A stretch of 64,000 nucleotides of DNA from Cacajao melanocephalus (GCA_963573385.1 CAUYLG010075758.1:62001-126000), one strand, 5' to 3'. Counted from the first letter of the stretch, positions 37,640 through 51,325 are shown. Numbers and translations are program-made. Notes: generated by a model not told the origin, from the sequence alone.

Positions 37640-37990
37640 GAAAACTTTCTGTACTTTCTACCTATTTTTTTTTCTGTAAATGTAAACTTCTTTTATGAAA
37701 ATCTGTTAATTTTAAAAAAGCCGTCTTACAAAGTAGTAAAAGTAGAATGTCACCCTAATATACTTTTGTTCAAGACAATAAGACAATCATTTAATTTATG
37801 TCATTTAGAGGATAAGTTTAGAAAACTCTTTGTACTTTCTGCCTATTTTTTCATAAATATAAAACTTCTTTTAAACATTCTGTTAATTAAAAAATTAGTT
37901 ATTTGAAATAGTAACTTATGAATTAGTAAGCAGAATGTTACCTAATTATACTTTTGTTCATGACAATCATTTATGCTATGTTATTTATTT
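37640..37990 (+). repeat. Two-copy tandem duplication, ~181 bp unit
   Basis: Copy 1 (37640-37820) and copy 2 (37821 to about 37990) both begin 'gaaaact' and share 'tgtactttct.cctattttt', 'aaacttctttta', 'ctgttaatt', 'agtagaatgt(c/t)acc' plus 'tatacttttgttca.gacaat'. Divergence is substantial, so the event is old. The unit resembles an L1M 3' UTR, but I cannot prove it. Confidence 0.8.
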
Positions 37991-38419
37991 TTTCTTTTTC
38001 AAAATCTTATAAAACATTAATATGTAAGTAGTAATAAATAGAAAATATATATTCAACAGTCTAGACTCTTTAAATTTCTAAAAGATATGAGGCCAATTAT
38101 ATTATCTGGAAAGTCAATCAGCAAGAATTGGATGAGAAGATAAGGATGCTAGGGAATAGGTTTACATATTAGAAACATAAAGACAGTTTCAAACTTGTTC
38201 ATATCAAACAAAACAACACGGGTTGAAAAATGCTGAAGACAGTGAAAGTCAAAGATAGGTTTGATAAGAGACTGAGAAGAGATTAGCTGTAAACAGTAGA
38301 TTACACAAATTTGGCATTAGAAGAGACAAACCAATAATTGGGGTCTTAATGAGTTGTCAGATAAACTATTTTTTTCAATTAGAAGGTAATAGTTACTAGA
38401 ATAGAAAAGGGAAAGATAT
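37991..38419. other. Unassigned AT-rich DNA
   Basis: Nothing recognised. Confidence 0.4.
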
Positions 38420-38640
38420 CAATTTTAATAACAGTCACTTTTTTAATGCTTCCCATATGCTGAGTGCTATTATAGTTAAATACTATATATAAATTCTCAT
38501 AACACTGCCATGATAAATATACTACAATAATTCACACTTCATTGAGAAAATACAAAGCATTAAGGACTTAAATAACTTGTTTAAGTCAAGACATTTAGTA
38601 AGCAGGAGAAACAGTATTTAAATCCAAGCAAGCTAGCAAT
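38420..38640 (+). mobile_element. MIR SINE
   Basis: 'catatgctgagtgctattatag', 'aattctcataacactgccatga', 'aataacttgtttaagtcaagacatttagtaagcagg' and 'atttaaatccaagcaag' follow MIR order across almost the full element. Confidence 0.75.
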
Positions 38641-38774
38641 AATATTTAACACAAATTCAGTGAATTCAATCTAGTGAATACTAGAAAGTAAAAAGTAGCT
38701 TGCGGAAAAGTAAAACAGTAAAAAATGGAAATCTGCCTTTCCATTAATCAGGCTGGAATTACAGAGGCAAAATA

Positions 38775-39450
38775 TTTAAATAAGCTTTCACAAAAGAGAG
38801 CATCTAAATGACCATAAACAGGAAAATATAGTCATCAGTGAAATTGTAAATTTAAAAATGATAAAATATACAACATAAAGCATTGACAAGCACGTGAAAC
38901 AGCGGAGTATCCCATAGATTACTGGTATATAGGTTGGTAGAACCACTTTGGAAAATGAGTAATACCTACTATAGCTAAACACAGGAATAGCAATGGCCAA
39001 CTGTTATACTCATAGGTATATAGCAAACAGAAATCTTTATATAAATTTATCTAAAAGACAAGAATATTTTTAAAATTATGATTCATAAATAGTTTACACT
39101 GGAAATAAATTGAATGGAAAAATTAATTGAGGTGGATTCATACAATGGAACATTATGTGGCGTAGAAATACAAAAGTATGCTACACACATTACCAAAAAT
39201 AACTTTCAAAAGCATAATATTAAGTGAAAAAAATCAGACACCTCAGAATACATGAATTTGCTTTTCTTTTATAGAAGCTAAAATACAAAGGGAGTGCAGT
39301 GTACTAGCAATGTTCTCTTTCTTGATTTGGAGCCTGTGGACAGGATATGTTCAGTTTGTTAAAACTGGTGAAGAAACAGACTTATAAATTGTTCAAATAT
39401 TTTCTATTTGCTATATTTTAATTAAAATATATTTTAAAATAAAAAGCAAA
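38775..39450 (+). mobile_element. Old L1 (L1M) 3' end
   Basis: 'ttggtagaaccactttggaaaa', 'catacaatggaacattatgtgg' and 'ctctttcttgatttggagcctgtgg' are diverged ORF2 C-terminal and 3' UTR landmarks. 'cagtttgttaaaactggtgaag' follows, then an A/T-rich end. Confidence 0.75.
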
Positions 39451-39828
39451 CCAATATTAAAAATTGCATGGGAATCAAAAATGTTCTTCTGTTAGAAAAC
39501 TTTTAATGGGAATACAATCTAAAATCTAAAAAATAAATGATACTACTATCATTTGAAGTACACTATACAATGTCCTTCATGAACAAAACAATAGCTTGTC
39601 AAAATTAACATTTACTATGTGTATAAAAGTACACCATAGTTTCTAAATAATATTACTAAATATACATTTGGATGAATATTTATTATTTCTTCTCTAATAG
39701 ATGGTAACATTGGCATGAATAAGATTCATTGTGTTAATCAAATACAAATGCATGTGATAAATACACAATTTTAAGTCAGAATCTGCACACAAACACAGAA
39801 ACACATGCATCAATTAAGTGGTGTGGCA
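39451..39828. other. Unassigned AT-rich DNA
   Basis: Nothing recognised. Confidence 0.4.
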
Positions 39829-40266
39829 TTGAAGATTATTTATTTATTTATTTATTTATACATTTTTTAAATTGTGCTTTAGGTTCTAAGGTACATGTGC
39901 AGATCATGCAGGATTTTTACATAGGTACATACATGGCAATGTGGTTTGCTGCCTCCATCCTCCGGTCACCTATGTCTGGCATTTCTCCTCATTTATCCCT
40001 CCCCAACCTCCTCATCCCCTGCTGTCCCTTCCCTGTGTCCATTTGTTCTCACTGTTCAACACCTGCCTGTGAGTGAGACCATGCGGTGTTTGGTTTTCTG
40101 TTCTTGTGTCAGTTTGCTGAGAGTGATGGTTTCCAGATTCATCCATGTCCCTAAAAGGACATAAACTCATCCTTTTTTATGGCTACATAGTATTCCATGG
40201 TGTATATGTGCCACATTTTCCTTGTCCAGTATATCACTGATGAGCATTTGTGTTGAAGATAATTTA
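39829..40266 (-). mobile_element. 5'-truncated L1PA with TSD
   Basis: The left edge is a (TTTA)n tail. 'aggttctaaggtacatgtgcag', 'accatgcggtgtttggttttctg' and 'catagtattccatggtgtatatgtgccac' identify a primate L1PA 3' end. The TSD 'ttgaagattattta' at 39829-39842 recurs with one mismatch at 40253-40266. About 410 bases were inserted. Confidence 0.9.
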
Positions 40267-40718
40267 AATAAGGAGATAATGAAGCAAATTTATTTAAAAA
40301 TTAGAAGAATTTATTTTGAAAGAAATAAGAGTTCATTTTCATTAAGAAAAGTGTTTTCCATATTAATAAACTTTTTGTTATGTGCAATTCAAACCATTAT
40401 ACACAAATTACCCAAAAACAATTGTAAAGAACGAGGTTATGCTTTCCATTATTTCTTTGTCCTAAGATTTAAAAAAAAGATTAATCTTTCTAATATCTCA
40501 CTGATCTTAATTTATAGCATACCTAATCAGCATGAGTCTTTAGAAGAATAACAAAACAGTCTTTGCCTGATTTAAAAAAAAAAAAGTCTTTTATACTCTG
40601 AATGCCAATTGCACTATATTATAACAAAGGTAATTCAGACCAAAAGCCAGTCAACATTTTTTTTCTGTAAACAGCTAATTAGTAAAGATTTTAGGTTTTG
40701 CTGGCCATACTGTTCCAG
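40267..40718. other. Unassigned AT-rich DNA
   Basis: Nothing recognised beyond a short A-run near 40572. Confidence 0.4.
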
Positions 40719-43132
40719 TGTACTAGGCCCTTCTTGTACCACTATGAAGAAATATCCAAGACTGGGGAATTTATAAAACAAATAAATTTAATTGAGTCAC
40801 ATTTCCACAATTTTGGGGAGGCGTCAGGAAATTTACAATCATGGCAGAAGGCAAAGGAAAAACATGCACCTTCTTCACAGGGCAGCAGGATGGAGTAGAA
40901 TGAGTGTAAGCAGGGGGAATGTGAGATGATATAAAATGATCATATCACATGAGACTCACTAATTAACCAGAGTAGAGGATGGGCACAAGCACTCCATGAT
41001 TTAATTACCTCTACCTACTCCTTCACTTAACATGTGGGGATTATAATTATCACAGCTCAAGGTGAGATTTGGGTGGTGACAGAGAGTCAAACAATACCAC
41101 TCCTAGCCCTTCCCAAATCTCATTTCCCTACATTACAAAACCCAATCATGCCCTTCCAGTAGTCTCTAAAAGTCTTAACTCATTCCAGCAATAACCCAAA
41201 AGTCCAAGTTCAAAGTCTAATTTGAGAAAAAATAATGTCTTCCACCCACGATACTGTAAAACCTAAAGCAAGTTAGTTACTTCCTAGATACAATGAGGGT
41301 ACAGACATTGGGTTAATATGCCAACAGGCCCCATGCAAGTCTAAAATCCGATAAGGCAGTCATTAAACCTTAGAGTTCCAAAGTGGTCTTCTTTGACTTC
41401 ATGTCTCACATCCAAGTCATGCGGAAGCAAGAGATGGGTCCCCATGGTCTCTGGCGGCACCACCCCTGTGGCTTTGCAGGGTACAGCCTCCCTTATGGCT
41501 GCTCTCATGGGTGGCATAGTGTGTCTGCTGCTGCTCCAGATGCATTGTGCAAGCCATTGGTGAATGTAATATTCTGGGGTCTGAAGGATGGTGGGCCTCT
41601 TCTCACAGCTTCACTAGGCAGTTCCTCAGTTGAAACTCTGTGTGGGGTCTCAACCCCACACCTCCCTTCTGCATTGCCCCAGCAGAAGTTCTCCATGGGA
41701 GTTCCATCCCTGAAGCAAACTTCTGCCTGGAAATCAGGTGCTTCCATATATCCTCTGCAATCTAGGCAGAGGTTCTCCAATCTTGATTCAATTACCTCCA
41801 CCTGGTCCTGCTCTTGATATATGAGGATTATGGAGATTACAATTCAAGGTGAGAATTGGGTGGTAACAGAGAGCCAAACCTTACCACTGAGTTAGTTCTG
41901 TGCACCCACAGGCCCAACAGCATGTGTATGCCACCAAGGCAATTAAGCCATAGTCTGAGCTATACCTTTGCCCCTTTTAGCCATGGCTGAAGCAGAGGCA
42001 GCTGGGATGCTGGACACAATGCCTGCAGCCTACATAGAGCAGCGGGACCCTGAGCCCAGCCAATTAACCAATTTTTCCCCTTTAGGCCTCTGGGCCTGTG
42101 ATGGAATGGGCTGTCATGAAATTCTTTGACTTGCCCTGGAGAAATTTTCTCCCTTGTCTTGATGATTAACATTTGACACCTCATGACTTATGCATATTTC
42201 TGCTGTGGGCTTTAATTTATCCCCAGAAGATGGATTTTTCTTTTCTATCTCATAATTTGAATTTTTCTATCTCTTTTCAATCTCTGTACATTTTCTAGAC
42301 CTTTATGCTCTGCTTACTCTCGAACACTTTACCACTTGGAAATTTCTTCCACCAGATAACTTAAATCATCTCTGTCAAGTTCAAAGTTCTACAGATCTCT
42401 AGAGCAGGGCAAGATGCCACCAGTCTCTTTGCTAAAGCATAGCAAGAGTGACGTTTACTCCAGGTACCAAGAAGTTTCACATCTCTATCTGAGACTACCT
42501 CAGCCTAGACTTCATTGTCCACATCTCTATCAGCATTTTGGTCTAAGCCATTTAACAAGTCTCTAAGCAGTTCCGAACATTCTCACATCTTGTCTTCTGT
42601 GCCCTCAAAGTCTCTAGGAAGTCCCAGACTTTTCCAGATTTTTCTGTGTTCTTCTGAGCCTTTTAAACTGTTTCAACCTCTGCCTGCTACAAAGTCACTT
42701 CCACATTTTTGGGTATCTTTATAGCAGCATCCCACTTACCTTGGTATCAGAGCACTAAATAACAGTATTAGTTTGTTTTCACACTGCTATGAAGAAATAC
42801 CAGAGATTGGTTAATTTATAAAAGAAGGAAGTTTAATTGACCCACATTGCTGGGAAGGCCTCAGGCATCTTACAATCATGGCAGAAAGCAAAAGAGAAGC
42901 AGACAACTTCCTGACGGGATGGCTGGACAGAGAGAATGCAAGCTGAGGACATGCCAGATGCTTATAAAATCATCAGATCTCATGACACTTAATCACTATC
43001 ATGAGAACATCATGAGGAAACTTCTCCTATGATCCGATTACCTACCCCTGGTACTGTCCTTGACATATGGGGATTATGGGGATTACAATTCAAGGTAAGA
43101 ATTGGATGGTAACAGAGAGCCAAATCTTATTA
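40719..43132 (-). mobile_element. Near-complete THE1 MaLR (LTR-internal-LTR)
   Basis: The 3' LTR is 40719-41099, the internal region about 41100-42763 and the 5' LTR 42764-43132. Both LTRs carry the antisense terminus 'tatgaagaaata(t/c)c' and the 'cttacaatcatggcagaa' block. The internal region shows THE1 landmarks: 'ttacaaaacccaatcatgcccttccag', 'gttagttacttcctagatacaatg' and 'tggctttgcagggtacagcctccc'. MaLR elements do not code for working retroviral proteins; the frames of 144 codons (plus) and 98 codons (minus) here are incidental. Confidence 0.9.
41785..41893 (-). repeat. THE1 LTR-end copy inside the THE1 internal region
   Basis: This 109-base block aligns without gaps to 43031-43139 at a constant offset of 1246 (about 86% identical by hand count). 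The match includes the LTR terminus and seven bases beyond it, 'ctgagtt', which lie in genomic flank at the right-hand site. THE1 internal sequence resumes on both sides. Confidence 0.85.
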
Positions 43133-43234
43133 CTGAGTTTGTCAACTCTGTCACTATAGTGAGAGTGAGCAGTTCCAGATAATACATAAACAAACAGGTG
43201 TGTCTGTAATTTACAAACAATAGATTGCAGGTTA

Positions 43235-44595
<1,361 letters not shown>

Positions 44596-44986
44596 GCCAA
44601 GTGTCAGGTTCCAGCCCATGCTGAGGTCTGAGGGGAGTGGATGGATGGGTGGCAAACAGCTGAAAGAACACTCGGTGGGGGGCTGTAGGCAGGTGAAATA
44701 TGGTTTTATTCAGCAGCTCTCACAAAGTGTCAATTTCTATCTTGGCCGCCTGCTCCAGCTGCAGCCTCTCTTAGCAGCCAGCTCTGCGGCTCCTACCACT
44801 CCCACACTTAAAGTTGCATTTCCTGGCACACTTGTTGGTTCTCGCCTCTCCACAGTCCATCTGCAGGAAGGACATCTCTCCTTCACAGGGTCAGCAGCTT
44901 GACTTTTTCTCTCTGGGCACATGCAGCATGTACAGTGTCAGTAGGGTAGTTATACCCTTTACAAACAACAATGGCTCCAAGCCAAG
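44596..44986 (-). mobile_element. Short solo ERV LTR with 6-bp TSD
   Basis: On the minus strand it runs from TGGAGCCATTG near 44979 to ...GGAACCTGACA at 44602, about 378 bp. The antisense polyadenylation signal is tttatt at 44705-44710 and an upstream 'gggtataac' is TATA-like. The flanking repeat 'gccaag' occurs at 44596-44601 and 44981-44986, leaving one unassigned base at the right edge. Four overlapping frames in this GC-richer patch are incidental. Family not named. Confidence 0.7.
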
Positions 44987-45179
44987 TGATGAGCTTCCCC
45001 ATGTTATGGTTACATAGCTGTGATTATATAATGCACTGAATTGTGCACCTGTGCTCCAAACCCACTGAGTCATGCAGGATGTTTACCTCAGCCTATTCTT
45101 GACCAAAGCACATCCATTTACCTTACAAGCTCTTAATTTGGAAGCATGACATTAATTAATATCACACAATTGAATATTA

Positions 45180-45664
45180 CTTCCTGCAGTAGGCAGAAAA
45201 AATGGTCTCCTAAAAAATGTCTCAGTCAAGTCACCTAAACCTGTGAGTTTCCTTATATGGAAAAGCAATCTCTGCAGATGTGATTAAGTTAAGGATCTTG
45301 AGTTGAGATCCTGTGGGTTATCCAGATGGACCAACATATGATAGGAGTTTTTGTAAGAGAAAGGCAGAGAGAATTTTAAGACAGAAAGAAGAGAAGACAA
45401 AAGGGAGAAGATACACAAAGAGGATAGAGTTTGGAGTGGTGCAGCTATGAGAAAAGGAATGCCAAGAACCGCAGGTAGCCACCAGAAGCTAGGCTAGGAG
45501 GGGGAATGGCACAAATTCTCCCTAGAGTTGCTGAAGAGAGCACAGACTTGCCAACACCTTGATTTCAGACTTCTGGCCTCCAGAGTGTAAGATAATAGAT
45601 TTCTGCTGTTTTAAAGACACTAATTTGTGATAATTTGTAATAGAAGCCATAGAAAACTAATAGT
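45180..45664 (+). mobile_element. MLT1-type MaLR LTR
   Basis: 'ccttatatggaaaagcaatctctgcagatgtgattaagttaaggatcttgag', 'gccaccagaagctagg' and 'caacaccttgatttcagacttctggcctccag' occur in order. The terminus 'taatagaagccatagaaaactaatag' completes the MLT1 layout of the subfamilies with the 'gcagatgtgattaagt' block. Confidence 0.85.
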
Positions 45665-46137
45665 TGCTAAGTATTTTAAAAACAGAGCATATTTATTCCT
45701 AATTATCAGTTCATATTTTTATCTTCTGTCCATATTATAGGTTTACTATGACTTCTGATATAGCTAACTAGAAAAGACATACAAGAATTGCAGAAGAAAA
45801 ATTAAATCTTCTAAACTGTGGTTAGTAAAAATAAAAATTCAAGAATGCCAAGATTCTATAAGTCAAAGAGTATTGAATGCATAGACACAATTACATGTAA
45901 ATAATTTTAGAAAAAAATTAGAATTCCAAAATTAGGAGAAGTTTGTTTAAAGAAAATAAATAATAATAAATCTCCCTGTTTCATGAAAAGTAAATACACT
46001 TGCCTCTGTGATTTAAATAATAATTTCAAAAAAATGCATTTTTGATATATATGGCTAAAATGTTCACTGGAGGTAGGATATAGCCTACATCTCTCCAAGT
46101 GTACAAGAAATTAGTGTTACATTTATTTTTAATAGTA
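45665..46137. other. Unassigned AT-rich DNA
   Basis: Nothing recognised. Confidence 0.4.
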
Positions 46138-46900
46138 CAGGTTGAGTGTCCTTTACCAGAAATTCTTGAGACCAGAAATATTTTGTGTTTCAGATTTTTT
46201 GGCTTTTAGAATATTTTCATGTACATAATGAGATATCTTGGAGGTGGGATCTAAGCCTAAATATAAAGTTTATTTACATTTCTTATGCATATAGCCTGAA
46301 GGTAATTTTATATAAAATTTTTAGTAAATGTGTGCATGCAATAAAGTTTATGTACACTGAACCATCAGAGAGCAAAGGTTGCACTATCTTCACCACCCAT
46401 CTGGATGATCGGTGGTTTTTTCCTAGCATCACCATCATTCCTGACTTTGAATTTATATGCTACTGATGAGTGATCATTTTCATATACTTATTTACAGATA
46501 AGTACTTAACAGTAAAAAAAATGGCATACAATTAATAATGTGAAAATTTGTCTTCAGGATGGCTAAGCAACACAGCAGCATCACCAGAATACTTAGATCA
46601 CCTATTTATAGCAACAACAAACAAGTACAGGCTTTCAGTCCCTACATACAATGCAGTGTTTTAATTTAACAGGTTTGTGTACACTATATATTATTTTATT
46701 TTTTAGGTGAGAAGAAACATCAGATGAAGTTGAGCGACCAGGAAGTGAGTCTTCTAGGGATGAGGATCCATTCTCCTGGATGGCTTTTTAAAATGTTTCT
46801 TCCAGAGTCATCTGCCTCATTAAGAACAGTTCTTCTTAGCAGTCTCTCTTTGATTCATAAATGGACATTTTTATTAATGTCTCCTTAATGGAAGTAGCCC
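46138..46900 (+). mobile_element. Probable DNA-transposon remnant (Tc/mariner-like)
   Basis: The start 'caggttgagtgtcctttacc' and the continuation 'ataatgagatatcttggagg', 'agcctgaaggtaattttat' and 'gactttgaatttatatgctactga' belong to a dispersed human repeat whose terminus is a 'caggttgagtatccc'-type inverted repeat. I believe it to be a TcMar-class element but cannot name it firmly. The right end is not seen. Confidence 0.45.
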
Positions 46901-46969
46901 CTATTTTGTGTTAGAGCCAAGAGGAAAAATGGAATGGATGTAGGTGCTCTTCCCAGTACAGTTTGTGAT

Positions 46970-48383
46970 GTTACTCTTGCTGTTGGTCCTAGCTAACTGA
47001 ATTATCAAATATACACCAACAACTAAGTCTGCTGTCAACCAAGATTCTCCAAACTTCCAAATATTACTCGTCCTCAGAAAAATTTGCTACACAAATTCAC
47101 CTAGTTGTGCCAGGGATTCCCATGCTCAAACAGTACTTGAAATTTCTGGTTCTGGCCTGCTTACTAGACCCAACATCTTCAAATTCCCAATCTTAGAACC
47201 TCTATAGCACAATGGATTCTCTTGGACCAAACTCAAAATTCTCTTTTTTGGGAAAGTAAAGTCAAAGGAGCTAATCAGAGCTAAACCTCGTGTACATGTC
47301 TTAACAGGCATGACTTTATCTACCAGTCACCTGGGTGTGTTGGTAGCCGTGGGATGTTTTGGAGCTGTTCTTACCCCCTTAATTTGTTTCAACATTTCTG
47401 TAACATTAAAACCTGAGGAGCCTTCTATATTTGTGGTCAATCAGTTCGTCAATGCCTCTCCGTTAACTGGACTGGAATTTGTACCATAGGCTACATCTGC
47501 TCAAACATCTTCACTGTCCCTGGGAATTTCTCTCTTCTAGTTCCAATCTATGGGTATTTCATCTTGCCTGGGGTGAGAAGGGCTAGCCAATTTATTCCCC
47601 TTCTCATAGAACTTGGTATTATAGATGGTATAGAAACTAGAATGGCTAGAATCACCAAAGCCTCCTTGACCTACGGCCAACACTCAAAGGAAATCACCAA
47701 CCACATTGATGCCATGGCAAAAACCTTAAAAACCGTGAAAGAAAAAATTTACTCTTTAGCAACCATAGTTCTTCAAAATCGTTAGGGACTAAATATGTTA
47801 ATGGTAGCACAGGGAGGAATTTGTTTAGCATTAGGTAAGATATGTTGCTTTTAGGTTGATCAATCAGAAGTACAAGACAGCATGAGACAACTCTAAATTG
47901 AGTCTTTGGTTTGTGGAGACAACTCTCTCAGGGTTGAATACATTGGGAAATAATCTGAAAATGGTTTTCCTGGGTTCTTCCCTTTTTAGGCTCACTTGTT
48001 AGTCTCCTACTTTTATGCCTTTTTGGTTCCTGTCTTCTAAATTTAATAACCCAATTTATTTCCTCTTGCCCTCAAACCATCAAGCTCCAGATGATCTTCA
48101 GTGAGGGATGCCATCCTCTCAATACTCAGGAGCCATCCTTCTGCAGAGTACCCCTACACTGCCCATCAGTGAGACATAAAAGAGGTGACACCCTAATTCT
48201 GTCTCCCTTGCACCTGGCTGGATGCCACTTTCATCAACGCATGATCTTACCTTGCCCTGACTGCTAGCAAGAGGTCAAAACCCACAGAACAACCTCACTG
48301 GCCATCTATCAGAAGGAGAGAGTTACAGAAGACCTTCATCCGTTTTCTCAAATAATTGGATCCTGGACTCTTGAGGGGGAAAA
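46970..48383 (+). pseudogene. ERV1 env 3' remnant (broken)
   Basis: A 73-codon frame at 47564-47785 shows the N-terminal half of a gammaretrovirus-like transmembrane subunit, with a coiled-coil-like heptad stretch leading to the LQNR motif. It then hits an in-frame TAG at 47783-47785. The frame continues past the stop to a recognisable C-X6-CC motif (47822-47848), and a second TAG follows at 47852-47854. Sequence upstream to about 46970 looks like decayed surface-subunit DNA. A polypurine tract (gagggggaaaa, 48373-48383) abuts the 3' LTR. No functional protein can be made. Confidence 0.7.
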
Positions 48384-49111
48384 TGTTACAGTAGGTAACT
48401 AGCAGACATGAGCAAGGCAGGAGAGGGCCTCTTCATAGGAATGCCAGGAAACCATAAGGTGATGGTCAGACAGTTGCCTCCAAGGAGGCAAGAATCGTGT
48501 TTGCTGCACTGTGTCTCTAAAATAATTGGTAACAGCTAGGGTCAAGGAAAGGCAGTCTCCCAATAGATAGAAATCCGAAGCTGGTGATTGGCAGCTTCCT
48601 GATAAGATCTCAGTAGGTGAGTACCCAGGATCAAGCGTGCACACTAAGAGGAAAAATGGCAAACTTTAACCAGTATATGACCTTTTTCAAGGAACTCTTG
48701 ACTGGTCAGGGAAGAACACCTGAAATGAGCATGCATGCAACTTCAGTAAACACACTGTGCATTCAGACCCTCCTATTTTCTGGTGGGCCACCACAAGTGC
48801 AGACAGCTTGCTCCAGGGGAAGAATCATGGAAGAAGAAATGCAAACCCCAGAACCACACCAATGTATAAAACCCTAAGTCAAGGGAGGGTTGACAGAGAA
48901 CTTGGATCTCTCAAGTCACCTGCTTGGCTGTCTTCCAAGTGTACTTTACTTTCTTTCATTCCTGCTCTAAAACTTTTTAATAAACGTTCATCTCTGCTCT
49001 AAAATTTACCTTGGCCTTTCTTTCAGCCCTATGCCCCTCGGCTGAATAATTTCCTCTAAGGAGACAAGAATTGTGTTTGCTGCAGACCCATCAGATTCAC
49101 CGTTACTAACA
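48384..49111 (+). mobile_element. ERV1 3' LTR
   Basis: It starts TGTTACAGTAGG directly after the polypurine tract and ends ...CCGTTACTAACA (728 bp). A TATA box (tataaaa, 48865-48871) and polyadenylation signal (aataaa, 48979-48984) are correctly ordered. Frames of 86 and 81 codons inside are incidental. The 5' LTR and gag-pol are absent from the window, so the element is 5'-truncated. Confidence 0.85.
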
Positions 49112-51044
49112 AGATCATTCGGGATGCTTAGCAGTCTCAAAGTAGCATTGTTTTGGGAGCTGATGTTTTTAGTATCTTTCTTCTGATCATCTGTAAAAAT
49201 TTAATATTGTTTTCTCTTAAATTTTATACCTCATATCTACAGAAGGGATGACAGTGTGGTTGATCTTTGGAAAAAGTAAAAAAATATATACTGTAAAACA
49301 TTCATTGTCTATGTAATTAAACAACACTTGTGAATTTTTGTTTTCAATCGTGGATTTTGTTTTCAAATGTTAGTGGAAAGTCTTCACTGTCATTTCTGTA
49401 GTCTCTGATAAAGAGTGTAGCGGGTATGAGGGGTTAACTGAAATCGTTAACGACAAAGTCAATCTTTGCAGTAGAGCACGCATATACTGCCTATGCATAG
49501 GAAGCCCTGTGTTCCCAGAGAACATCTAAAATGATAGAAATTCATATCTATATCAAACCCCAAATCTCAATAGATCACATTTAAATTTGAAAAGCACTAG
49601 CATCATCCTCACCATTAGTAATGATAAACACCCAAATGCTTTAAGAATAACACTGAGCAATAGTACTACTTTAAATACTGAAATGGTTTCAAAAAAGGAT
49701 ATCTATCAGAAAAGTGACTGACACCTGACAATATGATAATACAGAATATATCTTTATCTACAATATATATTTGAAGCAAATTCAGCTGTTAGTATTTAAA
49801 CATTTATATAATAGCTTCATAAATATTAAGCTTTTGAAAACACATTATACAAAAAGAAATATTTTTATGTTTAGCCAATATGATAGTGTCCGAAATAAAG
49901 ACATGAAATATAACTTTCACAGGGACACATAACATCAAAATGGAATATAATGTATTCTGTTAATTTAATATTTGAAAATATATAACAAAATCATAGCTCA
50001 TGTCTCTCTGAGAAATGAATAAATACAAGAAAATGGAAGGCCTCTGCTATGCACCCAACTAAACACTGCAACATAATGTCCCAATTGATGCATCATCCAA
50101 AAATTCTCAGCTAGAGAATTCGGAGTCCTTTCTGATATATCATTTTCTGTTTTTTCCATTCTCCCTTAGTTTGATTCTGAATTGCTCTTTCTAGCTGATT
50201 GCTTACTAAAGACCAATGCATATCTGTTTTTTTCTGACCAACACAATGTTTAATATACTCAGAATGACAATGTCATCACTGGCTAGTGTTGCTTAAATAT
50301 CAACTTACTCCCTTCGACGACAGACCATGCTAACTGCATTATGTTTGCCACTTGAAGCCAATCTCAGCAGTAGAGAAAATATAAACTTGTATTTCATATG
50401 AATTTCACCTATCAAGTAAATAAGAGAACTAAATAAATTATTATAGACTGAAGTTTAAAATAAAAATTGTGTTACATCCATATACATGAGCAGTTTTATT
50501 TAATAATTAACATTGTTCAGATACTCCAAATCTATACCTTTGCCTGGATATTTTAGAAAAAAATACAGAAATACTATGCAGTTTCTGACAATATAAATGA
50601 GTATAATTCTTGATATAATTGATAAAATAATTAAGTAGCTCATTAACTTATGAGTTACCAAGCATAAACTAAATACATTGACCTTAATTGGGCACATTAA
50701 ATATGGGAATTAATGTACTACTATTTTGCTCAGGGATTTAAAGATAAAATGACTGAGAGAGGTTTTTTAATTAAACAAAATAAAAATAAAGCAAAGTGTT
50801 ATGAAATTGAACAATGATATACCTAAAAACGTAAATGGATGTCAAGAAATGCTTTCACATATGTACTAGTGATACTTTGAATTAGTTTTACTTGGATTTA
50901 CCACAACAGACAATATAGAAGCAGTTTAAGCCATGAAGTAACACAATTTGCTTTTCATTTTTGAATAAATCTTGTTGATAGTGCTGGAACAAACAAGGTA
51001 GGAAAATCTGCAGACGTGGGGTAGTTTGAAGATAGATTTTTTTC
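49112..51044. other. Unassigned AT-rich DNA
   Basis: Nearly two kilobases with no recognised repeat or coding signal. Confidence 0.4.
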
Positions 51045-51325
51045 TTAAATAGCTATATTGAGATAGAATTCATATATCATACAATTCACCACTTACAGTG
51101 TAGATGCTATTGGTTTATAGTTTGTTCACAAAGTTATGCAACCAACGGCACAATCAATTTTAGAACATTTTCATCACACAAAAAAGAAAATCCATAACCA
51201 TTGGTAGTCATTCCCCATTTCTCCCCACCACCCTCAACAACCTAACCTCTCCTTCTCTACCCCTGATTTTAGGCAATCACTTATCCACTTTTGGTCTCTC
51301 TATTATTTGTCTATTGGTAAATTTT
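51045..51325 (-). mobile_element. L1M 3' UTR fragment, antisense
   Basis: 'tagctatattgagatagaattcatatatcatacaattcacc', 'atcaattttagaacattttcatcac' and 'ccataaccattggtagtcattccccat' are the standard antisense L1M 3' UTR landmarks. It is of the same type as the left edge at 5028. Confidence 0.9.

Noticed and set aside
41383..41817. 144-codon plus frame with an opposing 98-codon frame
   Set aside because: It lies in the antisense of the THE1 internal region and ends in the embedded LTR copy. MaLR internal regions do not encode known proteins.
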